Source: Candidatus Jordarchaeales archaeon
GTDB lineage: Archaea; Asgardarchaeota; Jordiarchaeia; Jordiarchaeales; Freyrarchaeaceae
Direction: 5' to 3'
DNA length: 64,000 nucleotides
NCBI GenBank assembly: GCA_038889235.1
Contig: JAWAHN010000001.1
Location: 592,499-656,498 of the forward strand
Part shown: positions 26,748 through 36,064 of the stretch, in pieces
Numbering within the stretch: position 1 is the stretch's first letter
How the letters are laid out: each line of letters begins with the position of its first letter
Translations under genes and position numbers: made by a program
The notes under the pieces: model-generated
Told to the model about the DNA's origin: nothing
The model's input: only the letters and a program-made list of their open reading frames with translations
Database searches by the model: none

Positions 26748-26955
26748 TAAACCACCTCAGTAAAAATTTAAACGTTACAAAAAAATTTAAAAAGGTTTCT
26801 GTGTCAAAAGTTTTAAAATGTTGAAACACGAAAAATTGAGAAGAAAAATGGAGTTTTGGCAAAGAAAAAATTAAAAAATGTTGGATAATTAAAAAATGAC
26901 GCTGAAAATGAGAGTGAATATGAAATAAGTTTTTTAGTGTTCCAACGTTTTTTTA

Positions 26956-26973
26956 AAGAAAATTTATTTTCTT
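26956..26973. repeat. inverted repeat upstream of glmS
   Basis: AAGAAAAT and ATTTTCTT are perfect 8-bp arms with a 2-nt spacer, 57 bp before the glmS start. The surrounding 26748-27029 is very A/T-rich with long A runs on one strand and no gene I can support. The repeat may be an operator or a bent-DNA promoter element shared by the divergent regulator and glmS. Confidence 0.4.
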
Positions 26974-27029
26974 AAAAATTGCTTTTTTGAAAGTGAAGGG
27001 GGTATTTTTAGCTCTGGAGGTTGACTTTT

Positions 27030-28847
27030 TTGTGCGGAATAATCGGCATAGTTCATGGGAGCAAGCATGTTGCCCCGCTTTTAGTAGATTCATTGAAGAG
27101 ACTTGAGTACCGGGGGTACGATTCGGTAGGCGTGGCAACGCTTTACAATGGATCAATTTTCGTCAGAAAAGACAAGGGGAAAATAGATGAGGTGGATGCG
27201 AGGCTAAACCTTAAGTCGCTCCCTGGCTTTGTCGGTATCGGGCACACGAGGTGGGCGACTCATGGTCCACCTTCTAGGGAAAACGCTCACCCTCACGTTG
27301 ATTGTAAAGGAGTCCTCGCTCTCGTTCACAATGGGATAGTTGAAAACTTTTTAGAGCTGAAAGAATGCTTGAGCAAGGGCCATAAGTTTTCTTCGGATAC
27401 AGATACCGAGGTTGTTGCTCACTTGGTTGAGGAGCTGCTTAGAGATGAGGGAGATGTCATCTGTGCGTTTAGGGAAGCTGTTAAAATGCTTGAGGGGTCT
27501 TACGCCATAGCGGCGCTTTCCCCCTTGCTCCCCGACGGGTTGTTATGCGCAAGAAAGGATAGCCCCTTGGTCATAGGTTTGGGGGAGGAAGCAATTTTCT
27601 GTGCTTCAGACGTCACGGCCTTTCTACCCTTTACTAATAGAGCAGCAGTTTTGGAAGATAACTGCATGGCTATTGTGGGATGTAAAGATTTGACCGTTGA
27701 GAGGATTTTAGGTGGAGAGGCCGTTAAGCTTGAAGTGATAGATGTTCCTTGGAGCGTCGAAATGGCGTGTAAGGGAGGCTACCCTCACTTCATGATCAAA
27801 GAGATACATGAACAACCTCAGGCTGTGAGGGGGGCGTTAGCAGTTAGTTTACGGGAGCTAGATGAAGCTGTGAAAGCCATTAGCGAAATAGAGCACATAT
27901 TCCTGACCGGTGCTGGAACGTCCAACCACGCCGCGATAATTGGAAAATATTTTATTGCGCGTTTAGCCACTAAGATGGCGCACAGTGTCCTGGCTTCCGA
28001 GTTTCGAGAAATGTTTCAGGGACTTTTGTCTGAAGAAACGGCAGTTGTAGCGATTACACAGTCGGGTGAAACTGCGGACACTCTTGAGGCAGCTAAGTTC
28101 GCTAAGTCTATGGGGGCAAAGGTTATCGCTATAACAAATGTCGTGGGTAGTTCTATAACGCGTATTGCTGACGCTGTGCTTTACACTAGAGCTGGCCCGG
28201 AGATAAGTGTTGCAGCAACAAAAACTTTCCTGTCCCAGCTCGTCATACTTCTCTTGTTGGCTCTTAGACTCGGAGAGCACAACAACACTTTAGATGCAGA
28301 CTACGCTAGTTTCGTGAAAAAGAAAATTTACGAAATACCGGAAACTGTTTCCAGGACAATAAAAATAACGGAAGAGAAGGCTAAAATTCTCGCCAGTAAG
28401 TATTCAAAAAAGAAGAGCTTCTTCTTCCTAGGTAGAGGGGTGAGTGTTGCAACTGCAATGGAGGGAGCGCTTAAACTTAAAGAGGTGGCATACGTCCACG
28501 CTGAGGCATACCCAGCAGGTGAGCTAAAACACGGACCTATAGCATTGGTTAAAAAGGGGTTCCCGGCTATTTTCATAGCTCCTCCAGATGAGACTAGAAA
28601 CAAAATTATAGGAAACATCATGGAGCTTAAAGCGAGGGGGGCAAACATCATAAGTTTAGCGCAGGAAGGGGATAGGGAAATTGAGCAACTCTCCGATGAT
28701 GTCTTCTCCTTACCGGAGACGCACGAGCTCCTAACACCGATAATATACACTGTTCCCCTTCAACTTTTCGCGTACTACATGGCTGTGGAAAGAGGGGTTG
28801 ACCCAGATAAGCCACGCAACCTAGCTAAGAGCGTAACAGTCATTTGA
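27030..28847 (+). CDS. glmS: glutamine--fructose-6-phosphate aminotransferase (GlmS)
   Basis: About 605 residues. Makes glucosamine-6-phosphate, the first step to UDP-GlcNAc for glycans. The start is TTG 27030, which puts the catalytic cysteine right after the initiator (CGIIGIVHG) and lies 9 nt after GGAGG; the nominal upstream TTG would bury this nucleophile. Glutaminase features: RLEYRGYDSVGVA, GHTRWATHGPPSRENAHPH and SDTDTE. Two SIS domains follow (LTGAGTSNHAAIIGKY, QSGETADTLEAAKF, LGRGVSVATAMEGALKLKEVAYVHAEAYPAGELKHGPIAL), ending NLAKSVTV. The nucleotidyltransferase at 49585 probably uses its product downstream. Confidence 0.97.
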   Translation: MCGIIGIVHGSKHVAPLLVDSLKRLEYRGYDSVGVATLYNGSIFVRKDKGKIDEVDARLNLKSLPGFVGIGHTRWATHGPPSRENAHPHVDCKGVLALVHNGIVENFLELKECLSKGHKFSSDTDTEVVAHLVEELLRDEGDVICAFREAVKMLEGSYAIAALSPLLPDGLLCARKDSPLVIGLGEEAIFCASDVTAFLPFTNRAAVLEDNCMAIVGCKDLTVERILGGEAVKLEVIDVPWSVEMACKGGYPHFMIKEIHEQPQAVRGALAVSLRELDEAVKAISEIEHIFLTGAGTSNHAAIIGKYFIARLATKMAHSVLASEFREMFQGLLSEETAVVAITQSGETADTLEAAKFAKSMGAKVIAITNVVGSSITRIADAVLYTRAGPEISVAATKTFLSQLVILLLLALRLGEHNNTLDADYASFVKKKIYEIPETVSRTIKITEEKAKILASKYSKKKSFFFLGRGVSVATAMEGALKLKEVAYVHAEAYPAGELKHGPIALVKKGFPAIFIAPPDETRNKIIGNIMELKARGANIISLAQEGDREIEQLSDDVFSLPETHELLTPIIYTVPLQLFAYYMAVERGVDPDKPRNLAKSVTVI

Positions 28848-28900
28848 ACAAAATTACCCAGAACGGTCTTTGGTATTTCACTTTTCTCTCAATATTTTTA

Positions 28901-28915
28901 TCCGCCTCAGGCGGA
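28901..28915 (+). terminator. hairpin after glmS
   Basis: TCCGCC-TCA-GGCGGA: perfect 6-bp stem, 3-nt loop, 54 bp after the glmS stop, preceded by ATTTTTA. It may end glmS transcription or sit in the smc leader. Archaeal terminators are usually T-runs, so the role is unsure. Confidence 0.35.
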
Positions 28916-28995
28916 AGTGTTAATAATTATGCAGGTATTATTTGCGTGATATCCCTGCTTAAATTCCAAGATTATACTGAATCTTACGTCCTCCG

Positions 28996-31900
28996 GTGGG
29001 TGATAGCACGGTTTACATAAAGAAAATTGCTATCAGAGGATTCAAGTCATTCGGCAACCGAAAAGTCATAGTTAACTTTTCTAAAGGATTTGTAGCTATA
29101 GTGGGGCCAAATGGGTCAGGTAAAAGTAATCTTCTTGATGCAATTCGTTTCGGTATAGGTATGATGAGTGCTAAATCCATGAGGGCAACAAGTTTCTCGG
29201 ATCTAATATACTACTCTAAGGATGGAAAGGGGAGAGGGGCTAAGTACGCTTCAGTCAGCCTTTACCTTGATAACACCGATAGACGCATTCCGGTAGATTC
29301 AGATACTGTGGTTATAACGAGACAAATAGACTTAGAAGGACGGGGGGTTTACAAGCTTAATGGCCGAGTAGTTCCGAGAGGCCAAATAGTGGACTTACTG
29401 GAGGCTGCGGGTATAAGCCCCGATGGATATAACATGATCCCCCAAGGGGAAATCCTTGAGGTTATACGTAAGGGTCCTGTTGAAATAAGGAGACTCTTCG
29501 AGGATATAGCTGGGATAGCTTCTTTTGATGAAAAAAAGGAGAGGGCGCAGAAAGAATTGGAGATCGCTGAGCAGAACCTGAGAGAGAACCTTGCACAGCT
29601 TAGGGAAGTGCAAAGTGTGGTTGAGAGACTGGCTAGAGAAAAAGAGGGGGCTCTTAAGTATAAGCGCTTGGATGAAGAAATAAGGGAACTCAGAGCAAAG
29701 CTCTGCTTCGCTCAGCTTAAGAGAGAAAGTGAGAAACTGAACAAAGTTGTTAGAGAGATAGATGAAAAAAGAGAGAAGATAAGGATGCTTCAGGAGGAAA
29801 TAACGAATCTTCAGAAGGAAAAGGTGGGGATCGAGGAGACTTCTAAAAAAATGAGGATGGACGCAGGGCTTATTGAAGAAAACCTTAGAGCGTTGGAGCT
29901 GAAGATAAGCGAAACGAAAAAAGTTCTCTTGGAAAAGAAGCTCACGGTTAATTTCAAGGAGAGGGAGCTTGCTGAAAAGGATGCACAACTGCAATCGCTG
30001 AAAAAAGAGGTAGAGGCCATTAAAGCTAGGATGAAGGAGGAAGAGAGAGATTTAGAGAAAGCTATGGCCGAGCACAAAAGGCTTAGTGAGGAGGCTGAGG
30101 CTAAACAACGCTTACTGAGAGCTCTGCGCAGTCAGATGGAAAGCATGGATGCAGAATACGTGAAGATTAAGGAAGAAATGGAAAGGTTAAGGGAAGAGTT
30201 AGATGAGCTGAGAAAAAGCGAAGTGCAGCTTGAAACAGAGAAAAAGCTCATTGAGAAAGATATTGCGAACAGTCAAGGAATTCTCTCGGCAAAGAAAAAG
30301 AAAATTGAAATGCTTAGAAACGCCTTGGAGAGCACGAGGAGAGAGTTGGCGTTGGTAGAGGAGAAGAAAGAGCAGGAGGAGAAGGAGAGGGAGAAGATCG
30401 CTGGTGAGCTCAAACTGGTTGAAGAAGAAGAGGAAAGAAGAGGGAAAGAGACCAGAGAAATTGAAAACATTATTCAAAAGTTAAAGGAAGAGATAATTAA
30501 GATAAAGGCGATCAATGAGGAAAGAGAACGTATACTTAAGTCCCAATCAGCGGTTTACGAGATATTAAAGCTACGCGACAAGGGGGTCATAGATGGGATT
30601 TATGGTACAGTAGCGGAGCTCGCCAAAACAAAGGAGGAATACGCATTAGCTCTTGAAGCTGCAGCCGGCCAACGTCTTAATTATGTTGTAGTTGAAAATG
30701 ACAGTGTAGCTGTAAAGTGCATAGACTTCCTCAAGAAAAATAGATTGGGCCGAGTAACCTTCATCCCGTTGAACCTGGTGCGCCCCAGACCAAGGTCAAC
30801 CATCGAGAGCGGTGATGGAATAATCGGTGCAGCCATAGACTTGATCGAGTTCGACGAAAAGTTCAGGCCTGCTTTCGAGTATGTTTTCGGTAACACAATC
30901 ATCGTTAACGATTTAGAAACAGCCCGGCGACTTCACGATGTTAGAGTAAGAAAAGTGACGCTTGAAGGAGAAATACTTGAAACATCTGGAGTGATGATTG
31001 GAGGACACTTGCAGAGAAGACAAGCAGTGTTTTTGCAGGAAGTAGGGGACTTATCAAAGTTGGAGGATGAGCTGAGAAGAGTAGAAGAGTTAAGGGCTTA
31101 CTTGATTTCGAGCAGTAGAAGTTTGGCTACTCGTAAACAGAGCCTCATGAAAGAGCTTAAACAGGCTGAGAGAGAGCTATACATATATGATTCCAGAATC
31201 AAAGAGATCGCCGCAAAGGTTTCTATTCTCGAGAAAGAGATCGAGGAAAACGAGGAAGAAGTGAAAAAGCACGCTGAAGAAATAGCTAGAAAGGAAGAAG
31301 AACTGAAGAAAGTTGCGGAGCAAATATTGAGTTTACGCTCCCGTATTTCATTGTTGAACGACAACTTAGTGCAACTCGAAAAGACTTTTTCATCGTCAAC
31401 TGCGGCAGTCCTTCAAAAGCAAGTAAAGGAATTGGAGAACGAAATTGGGGCATTAAGAGGTGCGCTCAGTCGGTTGGAGGTGGAAATAGCAAGAAAACAA
31501 ACACTTGTCGAAGAGCACCTGATGATGACCCTCAGAGAGAAAGAAGAAGCACTCGTGCGGATTAGTGAGGAAACAGAGCGCTTGAAGGCAAGTCTAGGCG
31601 TCGCTAGAAGTGAGCTGGATACTTTAACGAGGGAACTGGAACTTCTAGAAGAAGAAAGGAAAAAGCTTGCGGAGAAAAAGGAGCAGGTTAGAGCAGAACT
31701 GGATAAACTTAGTAAGGAAAGCGCTAAAATTTCCGCCGAGCTGGAAAAGCTGGTTGATGCAAGCAAAAAGCTAGAGTTAGAGGTGAGGGGGGCCGAAGTT
31801 GAGAAGAACTTCATTGAGGAGACGATAAACAAGCTGCAAAAGCAGGCTGAAGAATATAGCTCATATTCTTTTGACGACGTAGACGTAGTTGACTTCAAAG

Positions 31901-32580
31901 AGCTAGAAGACTTGATTAGGGTTAAAGAGAAAGAGAAAAAGAACCTTGAGCCAGTGAATATGCTAGCCATAGAACTTTATGAAAAAGAGAGAAAGAGATA
32001 CGAGGAACTTATAAGTAGGAGAAACAAGCTCATCGAGGAAAGGGAGAGTATTCTCAACTTCATACGAGAAGTTGAGAAAGATAAGAGGAATACCTTCCTT
32101 TCAACCTTGTATACTGTTGAAAGAAACTTTAAACAGATTTTCTCTCTATTATCCCCCGGTGGTAGCGCGCGCTTCGTTTTAGAGAACCCGTCAGACCCAT
32201 TTTCAGGCGGCGTAATTATAGAAGCCTCGCCCGCTGGAAAGGAGATTAAAAGACTGGAGTTAATGTCAGGTGGTGAAAAATCGCTTACATCGCTGGCGTT
32301 GATATTCGCTATACAACAATACTACCCAGCTCCATTCTACATAATGGATGAAGTTGATGCATTTCTCGACGAGCAAAATGCCAATAGAGTGGCAGATTTG
32401 ATAAAGGAGCTCTCTAAAACATCTCAATTCATCGTAGTGTCGCTTAAAAAAGCCGTCATGAAAAAGGCAGATCAGATTATTGGTGTAACTTATATGAATG
32501 GTTCATCACATGTTTTCTCAATAGATATACAGCAGTGGCGGCAGGAGGAGCGGTTGGGGGGCGAAGAGGTTGCAATGTGA
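28996..32580 (+). CDS. smc: chromosome segregation ATPase SMC
   Basis: A 1194-residue full-length SMC that compacts and segregates chromosomes with ScpA/ScpB. Head: IVGPNGSGKSNLLDAI (Walker A, about 36-50), Q-loop QGEIL (about 152). Two very long coiled-coil arms rich in E/K flank the hinge (about 525-670: GIYGTVAELAKTKEEYALALEAAAGQRLNYVVVENDSVA ... RKVTLEGEILETSGVMIGG). C-terminal head: LMSGGEKSLTSLALIFAI (signature) and FYIMDEVDAFLDEQN (Walker B). The start is GTG 28996. The stop overlaps scpA. Confidence 0.97.
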   Translation: MGDSTVYIKKIAIRGFKSFGNRKVIVNFSKGFVAIVGPNGSGKSNLLDAIRFGIGMMSAKSMRATSFSDLIYYSKDGKGRGAKYASVSLYLDNTDRRIPVDSDTVVITRQIDLEGRGVYKLNGRVVPRGQIVDLLEAAGISPDGYNMIPQGEILEVIRKGPVEIRRLFEDIAGIASFDEKKERAQKELEIAEQNLRENLAQLREVQSVVERLAREKEGALKYKRLDEEIRELRAKLCFAQLKRESEKLNKVVREIDEKREKIRMLQEEITNLQKEKVGIEETSKKMRMDAGLIEENLRALELKISETKKVLLEKKLTVNFKERELAEKDAQLQSLKKEVEAIKARMKEEERDLEKAMAEHKRLSEEAEAKQRLLRALRSQMESMDAEYVKIKEEMERLREELDELRKSEVQLETEKKLIEKDIANSQGILSAKKKKIEMLRNALESTRRELALVEEKKEQEEKEREKIAGELKLVEEEEERRGKETREIENIIQKLKEEIIKIKAINEERERILKSQSAVYEILKLRDKGVIDGIYGTVAELAKTKEEYALALEAAAGQRLNYVVVENDSVAVKCIDFLKKNRLGRVTFIPLNLVRPRPRSTIESGDGIIGAAIDLIEFDEKFRPAFEYVFGNTIIVNDLETARRLHDVRVRKVTLEGEILETSGVMIGGHLQRRQAVFLQEVGDLSKLEDELRRVEELRAYLISSSRSLATRKQSLMKELKQAERELYIYDSRIKEIAAKVSILEKEIEENEEEVKKHAEEIARKEEELKKVAEQILSLRSRISLLNDNLVQLEKTFSSSTAAVLQKQVKELENEIGALRGALSRLEVEIARKQTLVEEHLMMTLREKEEALVRISEETERLKASLGVARSELDTLTRELELLEEERKKLAEKKEQVRAELDKLSKESAKISAELEKLVDASKKLELEVRGAEVEKNFIEETINKLQKQAEEYSSYSFDDVDVVDFKELEDLIRVKEKEKKNLEPVNMLAIELYEKERKRYEELISRRNKLIEERESILNFIREVEKDKRNTFLSTLYTVERNFKQIFSLLSPGGSARFVLENPSDPFSGGVIIEASPAGKEIKRLELMSGGEKSLTSLALIFAIQQYYPAPFYIMDEVDAFLDEQNANRVADLIKELSKTSQFIVVSLKKAVMKKADQIIGVTYMNGSSHVFSIDIQQWRQEERLGGEEVAM

Positions 32581-33298
32581 AAATGTGGTTAAACAGAAAA
32601 ACAAACCCTTCTGGCTTGACCCCCCCTGGTCTATTTTAATTGACCCCTCAAAAGCAAGTGACGACCCATGGAGTGTTAATGTAGCCGAGCTTATAATTGG
32701 GTTTCTAGAGAAAATGCGTGAGATGGAATGCTTTAACTACTGGGTTTCTGGAAAGGCGCTCCTATCTGCATCAATAATCCACCGTCTGAAGACAGAGATA
32801 CTACTTCAACTAGCATATATGAAGGATAGTAAAAAGGAGGAAGAAAGAGAAAATGTAGGAAAATTTGACATACCTCCGATACCTATGCCGTTTCGAATAA
32901 CGAGTCGTAAAGTATCTCTTGCTGAACTATTATTTGCGCTGCAACAAGCCCTTCTAACAGAGCAAAAGCGTAGCACCAGGGTAAAAACAAGAGAGGCAGC
33001 TTCGGTAGTCGAGGAAGTGGAACCGGAAGAAGTTGTTCTGGACGCGCTCCATGAGGAGTGGGATGTTGAAGCAAAAGCTAACGAAGTATATTCAAAGGTT
33101 GTTTCTCTCGGACAAGAGATCGTTACCTTTTCAAGTTTGGTTGGTGGAAGCAAGGCAAATCGTGAAATTATCATTGAAACATTTCTCGCGTTACTTTTCC
33201 TCTCAATTAGAGGAGCGGTTTACATTTGGCAGGAAAAACCGGGAGGAGAGATATACATCATGGAGGGTGAAAAGTGGAGGAAAATGTTAAGGCAATAG
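32570..33298 (+). CDS. scpA: segregation and condensation protein ScpA (kleisin)
   Basis: A 242-residue kleisin bridging the SMC heads. WSILIDPSKASDDPWSVNVAELIIGFLEKMREMECFNYWVSGKALLSASIIHRLKTEILLQL matches the ScpA N-terminal region; the acidic middle and a C-terminal winged helix (SLVGGSKANREIIIETFLALLFLSIRGAVYIWQEKPGGEIYIM) follow. It begins with a TTG inside the smc 3' end (11-nt overlap) and overlaps scpB by 25 nt, so the three are coupled. Confidence 0.92.
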   Translation: MQCENVVKQKNKPFWLDPPWSILIDPSKASDDPWSVNVAELIIGFLEKMREMECFNYWVSGKALLSASIIHRLKTEILLQLAYMKDSKKEEERENVGKFDIPPIPMPFRITSRKVSLAELLFALQQALLTEQKRSTRVKTREAASVVEEVEPEEVVLDALHEEWDVEAKANEVYSKVVSLGQEIVTFSSLVGGSKANREIIIETFLALLFLSIRGAVYIWQEKPGGEIYIMEGEKWRKMLRQ

Positions 33299-33810
33299 TT
33301 GAAGCCGCCCTCTATGCTGCCGGTAGACCACTAACAATAGACCAGATTTCCAAAATAGCAGGCGTTGAAGGAAGACTAGTGAAGAAAATAGTTTTAGAGA
33401 TAATGAAAGAGTACAGAGAAAGAGATAGTGCCATAGAAATAGTTGAACTTCCAGGGTCACGCTATGCTATGCAGCTTAAGGCTGCTTACTCTTCAAAGGT
33501 TAAAGACCTAGTTCCTGGAGGACTATTGTCGCTTGGAGAGCTCAAAACGTTAGCGTACATTGCGTTAATGCAGCCTGTAAAACAGTCACAGGTAATTAAA
33601 GCTAGGGGGAGCGCCGCGTACGCCCATATAAAGAGACTTGAGGGGCTGGGATTCGTAAGAGGGGAGACTGAGGGGAGAACGAAAATCCTATCCACGACAG
33701 AGCTTTTCGCAGATTATTTTGGCCTGCCATATGATGTGAAAAAGCTTAAGCTTCAGTTGAGGTGGAGAATGAGGGGTTTAGAGAGCACGGAGGAGGCGAA
33801 AACAAATTAG
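33274..33810 (+). CDS. scpB: segregation and condensation protein ScpB
   Basis: A 178-residue protein with tandem winged helices that binds ScpA. KAIVEAALYAAGRPLTIDQISKIAG (first wHTH), RYAMQLKAAYSSKVKDLVPGGLLSLGELKTLAYIALMQPVKQSQVIKARGSAAYAHIKRLEGLGFVRGETEGRTKILSTTELFADYFGL (second wHTH with the GR-T-x-ilxTTexFxxYFGL motif) are characteristic. GTG 33274 is chosen. Its stop is 4 bp from the convergent Roadblock gene. Confidence 0.95.
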   Translation: MEENVKAIVEAALYAAGRPLTIDQISKIAGVEGRLVKKIVLEIMKEYRERDSAIEIVELPGSRYAMQLKAAYSSKVKDLVPGGLLSLGELKTLAYIALMQPVKQSQVIKARGSAAYAHIKRLEGLGFVRGETEGRTKILSTTELFADYFGLPYDVKKLKLQLRWRMRGLESTEEAKTN

Positions 33811-33813
33811 GGA

Positions 33814-34167
33814 TCACTTTACTTTTGAGAGAGCAAGTTTCAGGTTCCTTATTATGAGTCCTAATGAGTTCGTGGCGTCCTTTCCTGTTATCGCTAGAAG
33901 CCCCTTCTTTCCGGAGAAGGTAATTATCGTGAAGCCATTTTCACTTTCAACATAAGCTACTGAAGCATTGCCTTTATCAACTGACTGGCTGAGTTTTTTT
34001 GCAGCCTCAATTATTGCCGCTGCGTTCTTCGCTATCTCCGCATGTTTCATCTGCGTTATAGTCTGCCCTATTACTACATTCCCACTAGTGTCAAATACTA
34101 TCAAGCCCTCGAGTTCTGGTATCTTATCCATGAGTGAAGCCACTATTTCCTCAACTGATTCTCCCAT
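33814..34167 (-). CDS. Roadblock/LC7-domain protein
   Basis: A 117-residue single-domain Roadblock/LC7 (MglB-like) protein. VASLMDKIPELEGLIVFDTSGNVVIGQTI, KHAEIAKNAAAIIEAAKKLSQSVDKGNASVAYVESENGFTIITFSGKKGLLAITGKDATNSLGLIIRNLKLAL follows the family's beta-alpha-beta-beta-alpha pattern. These dimeric proteins regulate small GTPases of the Ras/MglA type; an Arf/Rab-like GTPase is encoded at 56837. ATG 34167 is preferred (GGTGG 6 nt upstream); an in-frame longer start exists at 34185. A direct partnership is inference. Confidence 0.92.
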   Translation of the reverse strand: MGESVEEIVASLMDKIPELEGLIVFDTSGNVVIGQTITQMKHAEIAKNAAAIIEAAKKLSQSVDKGNASVAYVESENGFTIITFSGKKGLLAITGKDATNSLGLIIRNLKLALSKVK

Positions 34168-34280
34168 GATAACCACCATAACCACACATTATGAATAAGA
34201 GCTCCCTCATCAATTCTGGGGTGAGCTTCAAGATAAGTTTTTCTGAATTCTAAAATTGTTAAAAGAAAAGTACTTTCTTT

Positions 34281-35207
34281 TTAATATTCAATTATGTATT
34301 TTCCACCTTCCATTTTCTTAATTAGACCGTAGGCCGCGAGTTCTTCTAATAATTTTTGGGTGCCATCTGTGTGCGCGGGAGATGGACTCCCATAAAGGTA
34401 TCCTATAATGTCAAACAAAGAGTAGCATGTCTGTACTTTCCTACATGCTATTTCGAGCAGAGATTCGTAGAACCTCAAAATCTGTTGTTCTAATAACACT
34501 ATGTTTAAAGAGGTCTGTTTCAGTGCTGAGTACACACTTTTTTCCTTCAGTGGGAAGAAAACCTTGAAGCCTAGATCATTTGCTTCTCTCACCACGTTGA
34601 TTATTTCTTCTAACCATTGGGAAGGATATTCCGACAATTTACCGTCTAGATAATATTCCAGGAAAAGAAGGTCTATATTCTTTGAAAGGAGTTCTACAAG
34701 CAGGCTGATCCGCTCTTTCCATGCCTTGACTAACAGCAGCAACCTTTTCTTTGGTTTAAGTTTTTCGAGATCTTTTCCGATCACTTCGCCTATTACTCCG
34801 ATGTCAATTCGCGGGTTTTGGTCGAAACGCGGTGTTTCTCCGCCGCAGAGAAGCATAGCGTACGATAGACTTTTTAAGTCGCTGAGAAACTTCCTGAGAT
34901 TTGTGTAATTGCAAAGAAAGCTGAACTTAGCGTCCCCGCATTTTTGCGATAAGTTGTTAATAAGGGGCATTAGAGACGCAAAGACCTCTGAGAGACCTAG
35001 ATAGAAGAATCTGATGTCCGTAGCTCTCTTAGAGGCATCTATTTGCACTTTCATCTTTTTGCCAGTTATCCTTACATCCCATAGGATGCTGCAGTTTTCG
35101 ATTCCGCCTGATGAGTTCCACTTAATGTCCATGTCATCATCGCATACTACCACAGAGCACTTATTTCTTAGGTTTAAATATGAACAAGGATAAACTATGC
35201 AAGACAA
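34281..35207 (-). CDS. unknown protein, 308 aa
   Basis: No family recognised. TTG 35207 is supported by GGGAGG 7 nt upstream. The protein is soluble and mostly alpha/beta, with cysteines at the N-terminus (SCIVYPC, NKCSVVVC), a leucine-rich centre (KKRLLLLVKAWKERISLLVELLSKNIDLLFLEYYL) and a likely C-terminal winged helix (CYSLFDIIGYLYG ... TQKLLEELAAYGLIKKMEGGKYIIEY). The tail resembles DNA-binding modules, so a regulator is possible. It lies divergently from a coiled-coil/winged-helix gene and next to the ScpB/Roadblock pair; the three may be functionally linked, but that is only context. Confidence 0.7.
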   Translation of the reverse strand: MSCIVYPCSYLNLRNKCSVVVCDDDMDIKWNSSGGIENCSILWDVRITGKKMKVQIDASKRATDIRFFYLGLSEVFASLMPLINNLSQKCGDAKFSFLCNYTNLRKFLSDLKSLSYAMLLCGGETPRFDQNPRIDIGVIGEVIGKDLEKLKPKKRLLLLVKAWKERISLLVELLSKNIDLLFLEYYLDGKLSEYPSQWLEEIINVVREANDLGFKVFFPLKEKSVYSALKQTSLNIVLLEQQILRFYESLLEIACRKVQTCYSLFDIIGYLYGSPSPAHTDGTQKLLEELAAYGLIKKMEGGKYIIEY

Positions 35208-35374
35208 AGATAATCCTCCCTGTAGGTCTGTTGAAGGAAAACTGATCAGTAAAGGGAATTCTATAATATTCTTTCACGCTGGGAGATATAAATGTAAAAG
35301 AAAAAGTGGAATATTCATATAGTTGCCCTTTTATAATAATGAGTTGATGCTCTGTAGAAAAAGAGGGTTTAAAC

Positions 35375-36007
35375 ATGACGCTTACCGAGTCTCAAAGAAA
35401 GGTGCTTGAAAAGCTGGAAAAACAGGTTCAGGAGCTATCTGAAAAGTTAGCTCAAAAGGACGAAGAGCTGGAAAGCGCAAAGAACAAGATGAAAGAGTTG
35501 GAAGACGCGCTCAACAAGGAAAGAAAAGAGAAAGAAGAAGCATTTAGAAGAGAAGAAGACTTGAAAAAGCAACTGTTAGAGAAGACAATGGAATTGGAGG
35601 AGAAAAATAGGGCAATTGCTCGTTTAGAGGAAGAAATTAGAACGATAAGCAAAAAGTTGAAAGAAGCTGAGCAGTTGGACGAGGCAAAAACCAAAGAAAT
35701 GCGGGGCAAAATAGAGGAACTTAAAAGAGTTGAAACAATCCTGGCGGAGAAAGACCTTACGATTAAAATGCTGGAGGGAGAGCTAGAATCCGCTAAGAAA
35801 CTATTGGAGAGACTTAAAAAAATACTGCAGAGAGATGCTAAGTTCAGAGTGTTCTTAATTCTTCAGGAGTCGGGAAAGCGGGCCATCGATGAACTGAGTA
35901 AGAGCACTGGGTTGAGTATTGTTCAGCTGAAAGCGATAATTTCTGAGCTTAGGTCTATGGGACTTGTAGAACTAAATGGCGAGTACGTTACAGCAGTGTT
36001 GCCCTAA
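35375..36007 (+). CDS. coiled-coil protein with C-terminal winged helix
   Basis: A 210-residue protein: residues about 1-150 form a nearly continuous E/K/L-rich coiled coil (QRKVLEKLEKQVQELSEKL ... KMLEGELESAKKLLERLKKIL), and the last 55 (KFRVFLILQESGKRAIDELSKSTGLSIVQLKAIISELRSMGLVELNGEYVTAVLP) form a winged helix. It is probably a DNA-associated dimer. A TATA-like CTTTTATAATA (35328-35338) lies upstream. No named family is recognised; the location near smc-scpA-scpB suggests chromosome-related work, as inference. Confidence 0.8.
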   Translation: MTLTESQRKVLEKLEKQVQELSEKLAQKDEELESAKNKMKELEDALNKERKEKEEAFRREEDLKKQLLEKTMELEEKNRAIARLEEEIRTISKKLKEAEQLDEAKTKEMRGKIEELKRVETILAEKDLTIKMLEGELESAKKLLERLKKILQRDAKFRVFLILQESGKRAIDELSKSTGLSIVQLKAIISELRSMGLVELNGEYVTAVLP

Positions 36008-36064
36008 AAACGAAACCACATATGTCGATTAAGCTTAGTTGTTTTCTAGTGATTTTTCTAGGTT

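Noticed and set aside
30001-32100. Long antisense open frames rich in Ser/Leu/Phe across smc and other genes
   Set aside because: They are mirror images of coiled-coil Glu/Lys codons, not genes.
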